From Leuctra nigra (taxonomy: Eukaryota; Arthropoda; Insecta; Plecoptera; Leuctridae), in contig OW203766.1 in assembly GCA_934045905.1 (NCBI GenBank), forward strand, positions 18,470,309 to 18,534,308: a stretch of 64,000 bases of DNA, read 5' to 3'. The notes beneath the pieces were generated by a model. It made no database searches, was not told the DNA's origin, and saw nothing but the letters and a program-made list of their open reading frames with translations. Positions 11,754 to 23,904 of the stretch are shown here, piece by piece (the stretch's first letter is position 1; each line of letters begins with the position of its first letter). Both the position numbers and the translations under genes were made by a program.

Positions 11754-12500
11754 GGGGACAGGGTTGCGAAGGATTAACATGTAAAATTGTATCTACTTTA
11801 GGTACATTTTTCTTAAAAACTATCCAAGATATTTGACTGAAATTTTTCACAACTTTTGTTTATTACTTTATTGACAAAATAGACCTCGGAGGAAATTCTG
11901 ACTTCCATAGTTTTTAAATAAAAAAATATTTACTCGACACAAATTTTTGTGAATAAAATTTTTGTCACTTACGAATTATTTGTGAACCAAATATTTACAC
12001 CACATGCACCATCGAGGTCTATTTTAGGGATAATACCATCAGCTAGCTTGACAAAAAAATTATGTGCCTAGCACTTGTACTTCCTGAGAAAAATGTACCT
12101 TAAGTTTATATTTTCTATATGTGAGAAAACAGCACCGAAAGTATTTACTTGAAATAAAAATGACACACAATACAAAAGTGGTTTACCTTGACAAAAAGGG
12201 CACTGCACACGGCTCATTGAAACTGATTACATGTTATGCACCTTATGAATTGAAATTGAGTTGAATAAAATCAAAATCAACAAAATATCTGTCCAAAATC
12301 AAAAATTATATCAAATAAATATCGTTGTCCGTGAGCGAAAAAAATTAGAATTTTACAAAATGATTATTTTTTTTTTGATAGGAAAGAATTGTTTAATTCT
12401 GATTTCTTTTTGAGGATTTATATAGTAAAATTACTCCAAAAAAATAATCTAAAATAAAAAAAAAATATACAAATATCAAATTTTTCACAACCTGATCCCC
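11754..12500. mobile_element. TTAA-flanked non-autonomous element (piggyBac-like)
   Basis: GGGGACAGGGTTGCGAA at left and the inverse of GGGGATCAGGTTGTGAA at right, each bordered by TTAA. The TTAA target duplication is the piggyBac hallmark. About 747 bp, AT-rich, no transposase frame. Confidence 0.55.
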
Positions 12501-12882
12501 TTAAAATGAAGTAGGTACATAGTAATTATACTAAAATTTAATAAACTTTCTGATGGAAAATACATAATTATTTTGAGGGTGTTCGTAATATTGTGCGTCG
12601 AAAAGTGCGTTACGGTATATGCGTGCAACAACTCGAACCGAAGTTCTAACACACATGATAATTTTACTTTAAGGATTTAAAAAACAATTTAGTGTCATCT
12701 TTCGATTTTTAAACCAATCAGAAGATAAGACAGCATCAAAATTTTACAAAAAAATAAATATCTGTGGGTCTTTAATCAGAAAAGTGCAAAGAAAACTGAA
12801 ATGAGGAGCTCTGCATTTCGCTCGCTCTAATACTACCACTCTTGATGTGAAGTCCAATCATTATTCAATCATCATTGTTCCA

Positions 12883-15800
12883 TTATTCATTGTTTCCCAC
12901 TCTTGTGAACACGCTGTAGTAGGAATACGCAGTTTGCATCACCTTAAAATCAAACAAAAGTCACTTGTCACAAAATAATTTCTGGGGATTGTACAGGGAC
13001 GCCTGAATAATGTCGACTGGAATAATGTCGACTCACTCGTGTAACAGGGTCTTTTCATGAAGTGGAATAATGTCGACTGAAAGTCGACGTTATTCCAATA
13101 AAAGAACTTTATATTATTATCAACTGGAATAACGCCGACTTTGAGTCGACCTTATTCCAGTGGAATAATGTCGACTGAGAGTCGACGTATTTCCAGATTA
13201 GGCACTTAAAATAAATGTTGATGAAGTGGAAGAACGTCGACTCAAAAGTCGCTCTTATTCCAGTATCGTGAAAACACAGTCCTCGATTGGAATAAAGTCG
13301 ACTCTCAGTCGACATTATTCCACTGGAATAATCTCGACTACAAGTCGACGTTCAACCATTGGAATAATGTCGACTCTACTTACGTCACTGACGTATTCCA
13401 CTGACGTCACACCTTGATTTGGCGTCAATTTTAACCGTGTTTACGGTTCCCACAATTTAGTCTGAGCTTATTCTAACGCTGGAGTTGTTTGAATGCAACA
13501 GCAATATTTCATGTAAAAAAAATCGGGACGGAAATATTGGAGGTAAAAAGGTCAAGTCGGAAGTAGAATCACTTATACTAGGAAAACGCTCTGTGTAACG
13601 CGTTGATGAGCGAGCACGGATACGCGCAACACCTCGAACCGAAATTCTGTCTATTGAAAATGTCCTTAAAACAAAAAGCCAATACTTCTTGAATTTCGTC
13701 ACAGACCTGTATGAAAATCTTCAAATATTCCTAAAATATTTCCCAATAACCATGCACCGTTGTTGATCTATCAAACGATTCCTTGTTAATTTTCAAAAAT
13801 CACAGGAACTCGTCCAAAATATATACCTGGGACCACTCATATAATAATATAAATGTGTGTAGGTACACAATATTAGATTGATCTGTAAACGGTCGTATCT
13901 CTGCTCTAACTACCTTGGTACAGAAGATTCGAAGTTGCCGCATGCCTATTTTGGTTTGATTATTTGAATGTGGCTGGGCTAGCATTAACTTAGCCCAGCC
14001 ATTTAAAACGGGCTATAACTTTGGAACGGGTTGAGCTCAAAACGATTACTCAACGGCACAAATCAGCACAAAACGAGCACAAAACGCATGCCTATTTTGG
14101 TTTGACTATTTGAATGTGGCTGGGCTAGCATTAACTTAGCCCAGCCATTTAAAAAGGGCTATAACTTTTTAACGGGATGAGCTCAAAACGATTACTCAAC
14201 GGCACAAATCAGCACAAAACGAGCACAAAACGCATGCCTATTTTGGTTTGATTATTTGAATGTGGCTGGGCTAGCATTAACTTAGCCCAGCCATTTAAAA
14301 CGGGCTATAACTTTTTAACGGGATGAGCTCAAAACGATTACTCTGCGGCACAAATCAGCACAAAACGAGCACAAAACGCATGCCTATTTTGGTTTGATTA
14401 TTTGAATGTGGCTGGGCTAGCATTAACTTAGCCCAGCCATTTAAAAAGGGCTATAACTTTGGAACGGGTTGAGCTCAAAACGATTACTCAACGGCACAAA
14501 TCAGCACAAAACGAGCACAATTCGGACAGCACAAGAAAATTAACAAATACGAAGTTTTTATTTTTATGCTTGATTTTGCATTAACTTAGCCCAGCCACTC
14601 AAAAATTAACATTCACTCAAAACGGTGACAGCTCAAAACGATTTTTTTACGGCACATTTCAGCACAAAACGAGCACAAAACGACTATCTTTTTCGATTTT
14701 TGATATCATCTTGTGGCTGGGCTAAGTTAATGCACCTGTTTTTCCAGTGCAACTGAATCTGATTTGCTTTAGGTACCACTGTGTTTAGATGCTATAAATG
14801 GTTAGAATAAGCTCAGACTAAATTGTGGGAACCGTAAACACGTTTAAAAATGGCGCCAAATCAAGGTGTGACGTCAGTGGAGTACGTCAGTGACGTCGTC
14901 AGTGGAGTCGACATTATTCCAATGGAAGAACGTCGACTTGTAGTCGAGATTATTCCAGTGGAATAATGTCGACTGAGAGTCGACTTTATTCCAATCGAGG
15001 ACTGTGTTTTCACGATACTGGAATAAGAGCGACTTTTGAGTCGACGTTCTTCCACTTTATCAACATTTATTTTAAGTGCCTAATCTGGAAGTACGTCGAC
15101 TCTTAGTCGACATTATTCCACTGGAATAAGGTCGACTCAAAGTCGACGTGATTCCAGTTGATAATAATATAAAGTTCTTTTATTGGAATAACGTCGACTT
15201 TCAGTCGACATTATTCCACTTCATGAAAAGACCCTGTTACACGAGTGAGTCGACATTATTCCAGTCGACATTATTCAGCTTCCCCATTGTACAGCCCTCG
15301 TATGCTACCTGTACCATGAGTACTACTATTTAATGATAATACAAAGTTCACGTACAGTTGTGAAAAGTTCCATGGACATCGGGAAACATTTAGCAGCTCG
15401 TAAGACAACTGGCTGCATTGCTCGCAACATGACAATGCGAAGAGACTTCTTGAATCCTTCAGAAGTCTCCAACCAATCACAGTCATACACAGCGTCAACC
15501 AGAAGTGAACTCTAAAACAAGAGTCCAGTCAGTCTCAATAGAGAGTAGATAGAAGTAATTGTGACTGATCATTAATGTTCTTACCTCGTATGTTAGTTGC
15601 GTGCAGAACCAGCAATAAAGAGCCAATTCTCCAACACATGCGAATACCAATCCACCGAATACAGCAAATCGGCTGTCAACGTATATTTCAACTGTCGACT
15701 GAATCGCCTACAAAGAAATATAATATATAAATATAAAGTAATTATAATATAATATGATCTATAATCTATAATCTAATCTATCTATCTATAATATAATATA

Positions 15801-17777
15801 AATATAATATAATATAATATATTTCTACAGTATTTTTTTTTGTTCTGCAGCTAGGCTAATGGCGAAGAATGAATGATCATGATGATGATTGAGTGGTGAG
15901 AGTAAGAATAGAAGGAGGGAAGGAGGCGGTCGTGACCCATTAGTAGGGTTACTTCCCAGCATTTGCCTGCCGACTAAGGTAACACCACGAAAAGACCAGT
16001 CATGAAAGACGGCCGCGGGAATCGAACCCCGAAGTTCAGAGCGTTACCTCAGGGCCAAACCTGTTCGGTGTTCCGTCAGCAATTACACTATAACTGATAC
16101 TTACAGTAAGTTTAACAATTGCCGCAGCCATTCCAATTAGAGAAGCACAGATAAGTTGATATATAAGAGCCGGTTGTAATATTGATTCCAGACAATCGGT
16201 TAACCTAAAAGAGAGTGTACATAATTATTGACAAAGATTTTCGATTGACTTACAGATTACAAACTGACATGTTAATATGCTTGAAATGTTAATATGTAAA
16301 TATACGATACGTTGTTCCTTTTAAGTTGCAACTTACTTGATCAACTCTTGGTGATGAGTAACGCATTCAGTAAGAATTATACGAGACTGATGTTCAATTT
16401 CTTGAGTAGATATTCTTGTGGTCTTCTGTTTGCCAGCGTCTATTCCATGCTTTTGACACCTCGCTCTTGGAAGAATCCGTTTCCATTTCACAGCCTCCTT
16501 CTTGAGTTCCTCGTCGACCTTAGCAAATATCGATCTACGAATATTCGTCAGTTTGTATCGCAACAATCGAAACTGTCCGATAATCTCGATTATAATCGAT
16601 AGAAAGAATAGATCGAACAGTAGAATTAAGAATAATATTGGTATATGAAAAAATAACCAGTCAGTGAAAAGAAGAATCTCTAGATATGGAAATTGTCTTG
16701 CGTCTATTGGGAATGATAATCTGAAATAGAATTGAATTATATAATTATTTACGATATGACTGAGTTTTCAATCAAAAATTTTCAAAAGAGTTTTCTTACT
16801 TAAGTATAGTGATTCGCCTTACTAAACCTTCTACTAGAGTAAAGGAACAAGCTACAACAAGTGCTGGCGTCAATGAATAAAAGAGACCACGCGAGAAGAT
16901 TCTAGAAGTACGTTGTGCCTTATCCAAGATGGCCGCCTGCTCACGACCAGCCGCCATTGCAGTCTCCTGCATGTGCTCCATGGAATCCAAGATGCTCTGG
17001 ATCTGTCTTCTTTTCACTTGCAGAATGATGATCTTCATAACTGACATTATAGTTGTCATACTGTTCAAAATGTGTACGAATACAGCTAGAAAGTCGTCCA
17101 TTGAGTACACTATGTTTATGATTTGTACAACAATGCAGTAGATGCATATTGTTACGAAGTATCGAGGTGCGATGTAAGAAAACCAATTCTCTTCGGAACT
17201 CCACAAGCCTGGAAATATAAACTATTACCATCTTGATGCACTCTATAGAGTGAGAATGAATAAGGCATATGAACAAATATCTCTTGTTGCTTTGTCAACA
17301 GATTGACGTTTTGTTTAATGCCGTGAATTTTATATCAAGTGAAAACAAAAGAAAAGTAAAATGATATCCTAGTTTAAAAAATGTGGAACCATTTAATTTT
17401 AAACTATTACGTTCACTCTGAACTCAAGAGTTTGGGATTATTTGAGAAAATAAATGTCATAGTCAAGACTTTTAAAAACAACAAGAGTTGACTGTCATCT
17501 CTCCAAATCTGGGGCGCGCTTCTAGTGAGAGCAAATCGCAGTGAACAAAAGCACATTCCATGATATTATGACATGAATGTTTATTTTCTCACGCCTTCTC
17601 TATATTATGACATCAAATCATAACTTATGTGACAACAATTTCAAGATAGAGATGTCAGAAAAGTTTGATCATATTCATACCCATGTGCGTAAGGACTTTT
17701 CTGCTGAAATCCACACAATCCAGCAGTTTTACACCGGTTGAAGGCTCTGGAATCTTCAACAACTCAACAACAGACAT
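12883..17777 (-). CDS. Odorant receptor OR-C, complete, 7 exons, 442 aa
   Basis: 7tm_6 odorant receptor. Minus-strand exons: 17681-17777, 16800-17208, 16337-16720, 16105-16204, 15585-15707, 15356-15511, 12883-12942. Sum 1329 nt in frame, ATG to TAA. Exon 2 is 6 nt shorter than in its paralogues (SSEENWFSYIAP, two residues lost), otherwise the architecture is the same. Exon 6 (VYDCDWLETSEGFKKSLRIV) and exon 7 (AYSYYSVFTRVG) are typical. Intron 6 carries a 2289-bp Mutator-like element; without it the intron would be about 125 bp. Splice sites are intact, so the element may simply be removed in the intron. A SINE sits in intron 4, between exons 4 and 5. Confidence 0.88.
13578..13920 (-). mobile_element. 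Helitron-like fragment H4 inside the MULE
   Basis: Begins CTAGGAAAACGCTC (read inverted: a 3' end CTAG followed by T), like H2 and H3, then diverges. Another stretch of the same family is at about 14730-14805, on the other side of the tandem repeats. Confidence 0.45.
13940..14523. repeat. 146-bp tandem repeat, four copies
   Basis: Copies start at 13940, 14086, 14232 and 14378, each exactly 146 bp, beginning GCATGCCTATTTTGG. Each contains GGCTGGGCTAGC ... TTAGCCCAGCC, itself an inverted repeat. A degenerate relative of the unit continues to about 14725. Confidence 0.9.
15722..15830. repeat. AT-rich microsatellite (TATAATC/TATC types)
   Basis: Simple-sequence tract in OR-C intron 4, next to the SINE. 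Confidence 0.7.
15833..16085 (-). repeat. SINE-like element with tRNA-type B box
   Basis: On the minus strand it contains GGGGTTCGATTCCCG (RNA polymerase III B box, GGTTCGANNCC) and a purine-rich, GC-richer body unlike its AT-rich surroundings. Class inferred from the B box only. Confidence 0.45.
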
Positions 17778-17999
17778 TTTAACACACATCCCTCTAACTA
17801 AGTCGCTTTAGGACAATGGAATAATTTCGTGATATTATTTTTTGTTTTGTAACTTATTAAAACTTTCACCGGAAATAGAAATAAGTATGGGTTAGTGGGA
17901 GTCAATTGAGAATAATTATTTAGTAATTCCGAGTTTCAATTTCAACAACCAATTTCAGAGGTTAATACGACGATGATAATACAAACTTTGTCAAAACAT

Positions 18000-18480
18000 A
18001 CAACACTAGCTGACCTGCCCGGCGTTGCTCGTGCCGGAGGGAGAAGGGGAAGGGGCGGGGTACATAGAGTTGAAATTCGGGAGATTGTTTAGTATGTTTT
18101 ATTACTCCTGATAATGTCAAAAGGTGAAATGATCTCTAGTAAATTCTGCATTTAAGCTGAATTTCTTCAATTAGGGGTGGTTTGGGGGAGGGGGTGAGTA
18201 GCCTGAAATGTGTGCAGGTTGATGAAGTACACGTGTGCAAAATTTTATTGAGGTCGGTTAATGGTGTAGGAGCATATGGCCGAAAGTACCAATTAAATTT
18301 TTTCAACTGGGGTGGTTTTTCAATTAGGGGTGGTTTGGGGGAGGGGGGTAAGTACCCTTTGATGTGTGCAGGCTCAGTCAGAATCTCCATACCAAATTTG
18401 GTTGAGATCCGTCAAAGGGCGTAGAAATGAATGAAGAACATACATACATATACATAAATAGAGACAGACATACAGACATT
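18000..18480 (+). repeat. Retroposon 3' segment ending in (ACAT)n
   Basis: GC-rich start (TAGCTGACCTGCCCGGCGTT), two copies of a GGGGTGGTTTGGGGG motif, then GTCAAAGGGCGTAGAAATGA and an ACAT-type tail. The tail block recurs inverted at about 18890-18955, so two related insertions face each other. Confidence 0.45.
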
Positions 18481-18604
18481 CTACTTTAATAGACCCATAC
18501 AGACATTCTACTTTAATATACCTATTAAAGTAGAATGTCTGTATGTCTGTCTGTATTTATGTATGTATGTTATTTTTATTATTAAGTGGGTTTTCTACAG
18601 CAAC

Positions 18605-18829
18605 TCAAGGCCGTTTCCCACATTCCAGATGCCACCTCCTCCTATCCACACAATCATTATTTTCCAAGCCTCTTGCCTCCATGTCCGACCTGACCTGTCG
18701 CTTCCACTCCTCTCTAGGTCGTCCTCTCCTTCTTCTACCTGGAGGCGTCCACTTGTTTACCTTCTTCGGCCATCTCTCCTCTCCCATCCTTTGTACATGG
18801 CCATACCAAACCAGTCGCCTGTCGTTCAA
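18605..18829 (-). pseudogene. C-terminal fragment of a LINE reverse transcriptase
   Basis: The minus-strand frame reads RRLVWYGHVQRMGEERWPKK followed by GRRRRGRPREEW. This is the basic tail found at the C-terminus of many endonuclease/reverse transcriptase proteins of non-LTR elements. The rest of the protein is absent, so it is a truncated relic. Confidence 0.7.
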
Positions 18830-18957
18830 GGTATCCGTACATCAGGAGCATATTTGACTGGCTCGATGTGAATGCTTCCAGGGCCTGGGCCTCTGTATGT
18901 CTGTCTGTATTTATGTATTTATGTATGTTCTTCATTCATTTCTTCGCCCTTTGACTT

Positions 18958-19026
18958 TGAGGACTTTTCTGCTGATTCCACACAAGCCAGTAGTTTTACA
19001 AGTAGAAGGCTCTGGATTCTTCAAGA
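18958..19026 (-). pseudogene. Odorant receptor exon-1 relic
   Basis: Nucleotide similarity to exon 1 of OR-B and OR-C (KNPEPS ... SRKVL on the minus strand), but with deletions that break the frame and no start codon in place. A LINE-derived block abuts its donor end. No further exons of this copy are seen. Confidence 0.75.
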
Positions 19027-20739
19027 TGGTTGGATTGATGGATTCTATCAACACCTGTATTGATAGATAAGGGACACTTTGCAAAATCTTTATAATAGAG
19101 GTACTGTTGAGGGTATAATGTTGGTCTTTAATAAATACGTTTCAAACTTGAAATATTTAATTTCGTATCCATTCTTTCATCTGAAAAGTTTAGATTGTTT
19201 CTAAGTTTTCATTTTTTAACATTATCTTCACATTATTTGAATTTAACAAATAATTCATTTCAGTTTCGAAGAAAATAATACTCAGTCATAACTATTGGAA
19301 AAATGAAGGTTATAATAATACACAATTAAAGCGTCTGCAGACATGTTTATAAAAGTTTTTTTAAATTCCATTCTCAAAATTAATGTTATTTTGGATAACC
19401 TAGGTATATTATTACAGCAAACGATCCATGTCGTTCAATACGTCATATTTTATCTCCCACAAAACTTTGAAGTTTATAACTGAGCATATACAATATCTAT
19501 TATAGATCCACACTTGTCATAAAGTAGCATGTTTTTGTTGTATTGAACTACATTGAATGTGATATCATAAATGTTTTAAAATGACATGTATTATAAACAA
19601 ATTAACTTTATGAATAAGGGATACAAATGGTTGGTAATATCACGTAATATTATTTAGGAACTGGGAAAATACTAAAGAGTAATGCTAAAAAATTCTCTAA
19701 CACACTATCATTTTGCAAGTTTCATGGTGTGGTACAATTACACACTTAAGATATACCATAATTTTAAACAGTGTAATATCCTTAATTAGAATATCAAAAA
19801 CTCTTTAAGCCATTGGTCGATTTGCCTAAACATTTGCTAGATCTTGCTAAATTTCACTATGAGTGAAACCTTTTATTTTTAACTTATCAGAAGAGGCTTT
19901 AAATGTAAACAATAAGATTTTTTAATAAACTATAACCTACTTTAAACATTGCTTTATACAAAATTTCTCCATTTTCTGAGAAAGACGTCACGTTAAGATT
20001 TGTAACACCAGATATGAGAAAAAAACATAAAATACATCGATCCAAGCCATGAGAAAGTCAAATCCCTCCATGGTCAAATGTCGACGCAATTATTACTCGA
20101 TTATTTACTGCCACTCTTGATAGATCTAATTCTTCCCCACTCTTGTGAAAACGCTGTAGTAGGAATACGCAGTATTTATTACCTAAAAACAAGACGAATT
20201 CGCTCGTTATCAATGTGTTGTCCGTGATATGCAAATTAAAAGATATAAAATAAGAGCACTGGACCGGCAATTAAAGGGACTTCTAATCCCAGGGTAGGAA
20301 AATCTTTTCACTTTGCGGCTGGGTTTATGCAAATCATATTTCAAATAATACATAATTGTTATAATAATTCTCAAGTCATTTCCAGATTATTTTCGATGTG
20401 AAGTATGCGATGAGAAGACAGTGAATGACTTACGTCAGTGAAAAGTTTCATGGACATCGGGAAACATTTGGCAGCCCGTAAGACAACTGGCTGCATTGCT
20501 CGCAACATGACAATGCGAAGAGACTTCTTGAATCCTTCAGAAGTTTCCAACCAATCAGATTCATACACAGCGTCAACCAGAAGTGAACTCTAAAACAAGT
20601 CTAAAACTCTTATTATATCTAAAACAAGAGTTTGATGAATACATTTTACTTCACATTATTTTAAAATAGTGACCATTTTCAGTTCATTGAAAGAAATAAT
20701 AGAATCATAATTAACAAATTTTACAAAATAACAAAATAA

Positions 20740-21338
20740 CTAGGAAAACGCTCAGTGTAACGCGTTGATGAGCGAGCATAGGTACGTGCCAATTCTCGAA
20801 CCGGAATTCCGTACCAAAGGCACAGAAAACATATACATTCATATTGAATTGAAATACGATCCACTCAATCAACATAAAATTAGTTATGCTTTTCATTTAA
20901 CTTGAAAATAGCAAAAGACCCGGTAAAGTGGTACCTAAAGCAAATCAGATTCAATGGCCATGGAAAACATAATTTCGATACTTCATTTCTGACATCGATT
21001 AAAAATGTCAATAAGTTCATACGTTATTAACTGATTAGGATGAAAATTTTTAAAATAAAAGACATTGTTGGTCTTAATGACCATGCAAAATAAGAGTTTG
21101 ATCAGATTTATGGAAGACCATTTTTATTTTTCAACCTTTCAGGTGATATTTATTTAAATATTTACCAATGAATGGATTTCAAAAAAAATTAGGGTCTGCA
21201 ACGCCCAGATTTTGTCCGTACATGTGTGCAAAATTTCAGCTCGATCGAAGAAAAACTGTAACCTGTATAGCCTCAGGAACAGAAAAAAACAGAGGTGTGC
21301 CAAAAGAGCCCAAAAAACGCTCGCTTCGCTCGCTCAAT
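20740..21338 (-). mobile_element. Helitron-like non-autonomous element, copy H2 (OR-D intron 5)
   Basis: Minus orientation: the inverted end reads GCGTTTTCCTAG followed by T, and the other end is GAGCGAGCGAAGCGAGCG. About 600 bp, collinear with H1 at 3080-3668. Confidence 0.5.
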
Positions 21339-21894
21339 TAGGTATAATACAAAAAAAATCTTTGAAGGAATGACATTTTAATATTTTCTTACCTCTTTCG
21401 ATAGTTCAGAACAGAACCAGCAATACAACAGAAATTCAAACACGCATGCGCCTACGAGACCACCGAAGTTGACGAGCATACCGTCGAAGCTCGTTTTCAC
21501 AGCCTGTAGAAGACAACATGATCGTTTGTTCTCTGTAGTGGCATGACGTCATTGAATCAGATATTCAAGAAATTCCATTCGTCCATCAAATGACGAAATC
21601 AATTTTATCATAAAAATCACGTCCAAACACAAAATATATTCAGATAATTACGTACACGAGTTAGAATTAATTGAATAAACTTGCATTAATTATGATTTTT
21701 TAGCTGATTTAATTCCTCTGAGTAATTTCTTACAGTTAAAGTGACAACCGCGCAAGCCATTCCAATGATTGATGTGCAAAGCAGCTGATGTATAAGAGCT
21801 GGTTGCAGGATCGATTCCAGAGATTCGGTAATTCTAAGAAAAATAACATACCTATATTAACACAACTCTTTTATAAACTTAGCTTTTATGGAAA

Positions 21895-22060
21895 ACTTCC
21901 GGTGGAGTCAAGATGATATTGATAAGAAGCAAAAAATGTCCGGCAGAACCGTGGTAGCTCAGTCGTCGAGTTCTCGTCATACAAGTGAAGGATCCAGGGC
22001 TCGAGCACCAGTTCGGCCGGATATTTTTTGCGTCGCATGTCCCATTATATTTCTTTCATA
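21895..22060 (+). repeat. tRNA-derived SINE-like element (OR-D intron 3)
   Basis: GTGGTAGCTCAGTCGTCGAG matches a polymerase III A box and GGGCTCGAGCACC resembles a B box. The body ATATTTTTTGCGTCGCATGT is similar to that of the minus-strand SINE near 52,800. Confidence 0.5.
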
Positions 22061-22593
22061 AACTTCGAAAGATACATTGTTTTCAACGTTGAGTATAATT
22101 TGAGATTTTAATGTGAGTATCTTCTATAACATCACCAGGTATTTTTATGTAAATCATAATCATACAACTCACTTGATCAAGTCAATATGATTCTCCACAC
22201 AATCATTCAGTATTTCACGCGACAAGACTTCAACTTCTTGCGTGTTGCCATGGAGTTGGCATTTCTTCCTCGGAAGAAACTGACATCTTATTCTGACCTA
22301 CTTTTGACGTTCTTCATCGATCCTTGTCAGCGCCGAGCGTCGTACGTTGGTCAGTTTGTATCGCAATAATTGAAAATGTCCAATCAGCTCAATTATAATC
22401 GATATAAACATCAAATCGAATTCAAGAATAATAAACACTATTGGCACGTGAAATATGAACCAATCGCTGAGGAGCACGATTTCGAGATGTGGAAATTGAC
22501 TGATGTTCAACGGAAATGAGAGCCTGTAAAAATGATGGCATGAAGAGTTTAATGGAAATAAATAGTTATTGAAGATATTATAATTTGAGAGTA

Positions 22594-23472
22594 TACCGGG
22601 TGGCCCCAAAAAAAGTCCTACGGGCAAGACATCACTGTGACAAAACTACTGCACATATCGGGCTGATAATTACACCAAGTATACAAAACATACTAACGTA
22701 TAATATGTGAAATTTTTAAAATCATAACTCTTATAGGAAAAAAGTTACAGCTGTTCGAATTTCGTTGTCGAAAAATCGATTATACGGAGCTCAAAAATCA
22801 TGCGTCCAGAAAATGTCCAATGCCCGGGACGCTGTTTACTCAAAACTGCTTATGATATCAAGCTGAAAATTGTATATTTTATTCAAAATATATTACTATC
22901 GATTGTGTAAAAATTTCCATTCATTTAAATCAATGTAACGAAAGTTATGTTATCTAGAGTTTGCGCTTAAAAAGTAGAATACACCAGAGATAATTTATCA
23001 AGTTTTATTTCTCATGTTAATTTTAGAAGTGAAATTATATCCCATATTTTCTGTTATATTCTGTAATTTCTGTTGTTTCTGTTATATTTTCTGTCAACTA
23101 CAAGATACCATAACTTTCGTTCCACTGATTCAAATGTATTGAAATTTGTATACAATAGAGAGTTATATGTTGTGAATAATATTTGAAATTTTCAGCCTGA
23201 TATCATTTATAGTGTTGAAAATAAAGGTGCCATGCCATTAGACTTTTTCTGAATGTGCGCTCTTTGAGCTCCGTATAATCGATTTTTCGACAACCAAATT
23301 CGAACAGCTGTAACTTATTTCCTACAAAAGAAATGTTTTTAAATCTTTCACACATCAATCATCGGTATGTTTGTAATAACATATGAAATTTTTGGACTTG
23401 TATCTGCAGTATTTTATTCACAGCGGTGCCTCGCCCATTGGACGTTTTTTTTGGGGCCACCGCCACCCGGTA
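22594..23472. mobile_element. TIR element with TA-type flanks in OR-D intron 2
   Basis: Ends TACCGGGTGGC...CCCAAAAAAA are inverted, and both subterminal halves are complementary over several hundred bases (CGAAAAATCGATTATACGGA on both sides). Flanked by TA. About 880 bp, no transposase. It lies just 3' of the OR-D exon-2 donor, leaving it intact. Confidence 0.65.
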
Positions 23473-23904
23473 TATTTCATACATCAATGAGGAGATTCTT
23501 TTAATCACTCCCTCGACGAATAGAATGACACATGCTAAAAAGAGCATTGCCATCCCGATATATGATAATAAAACTGAAACAATTGTAGAATATCGTTGCG
23601 CCTGATACAAAATGGCAACCTGTTTTCTACCCGCCGCCATTGCTACCTCCCTCATATTTTCCAATGAATCCAATATGCTCTGAATCTTCCTCCTATGTAC
23701 TTGCAGTATTATTATCTTGATGGCTGACATAATTACTGTTACGGTAGTCATGACATACATGAATACGTCTACTACGTTGTCCACTGAGTGAACTATGTTG
23801 ATGATTTGTACAACAATGCAGTAGATCCACATTGTTAAGAAGAAGCGAGGCGAGATGTAAGAAAACCCGCTGGGATTCTCTTCAGGACTCCACAATACTG
23901 GAAA

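Larger units (their letters stand above)
10383..12882. other. Intergenic region between OR-B and OR-C
   Basis: No gene seen. It holds a small Harbinger-like MITE (10909-11062) and a TTAA-flanked element (11754-12500). Otherwise AT-rich. Confidence 0.6.
12997..15285. mobile_element. Mutator-like fold-back element (MULE) in OR-C intron 6, 9-bp target duplication
   Basis: Flanked by ATTGTACAG at 12988-12996 and 15286-15294, a perfect 9-bp target duplication. Long inverted arms (about 12997-13473 and 14797-15285) are nearly complementary and consist largely of units containing GGAATAATGTCGACT. Long TIRs with a 9-bp duplication are typical of Mutator-like elements. The interior has no transposase frame; it holds a Helitron-like fragment (from 13578) and four 146-bp tandem repeats. 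The homologous intron of OR-E shows the uninterrupted site. Confidence 0.85.
17778..20125. other. Spacer between OR-C and OR-D
   Basis: Contains a LINE-tail region (18000-18960), an OR exon-1 relic (18958-19026) and AT-rich DNA with blocks resembling the upstream flank of OR-D (for example 19,705-19,750 versus 30,005-30,060). No other gene seen. Confidence 0.6.

Noticed and set aside
13226..13417. Two nearly identical 63-64 residue proteins on opposite strands (also 14861-15055)
   Set aside because: They are the same inverted arm of the MULE read twice; low-complexity GTCGAC units.
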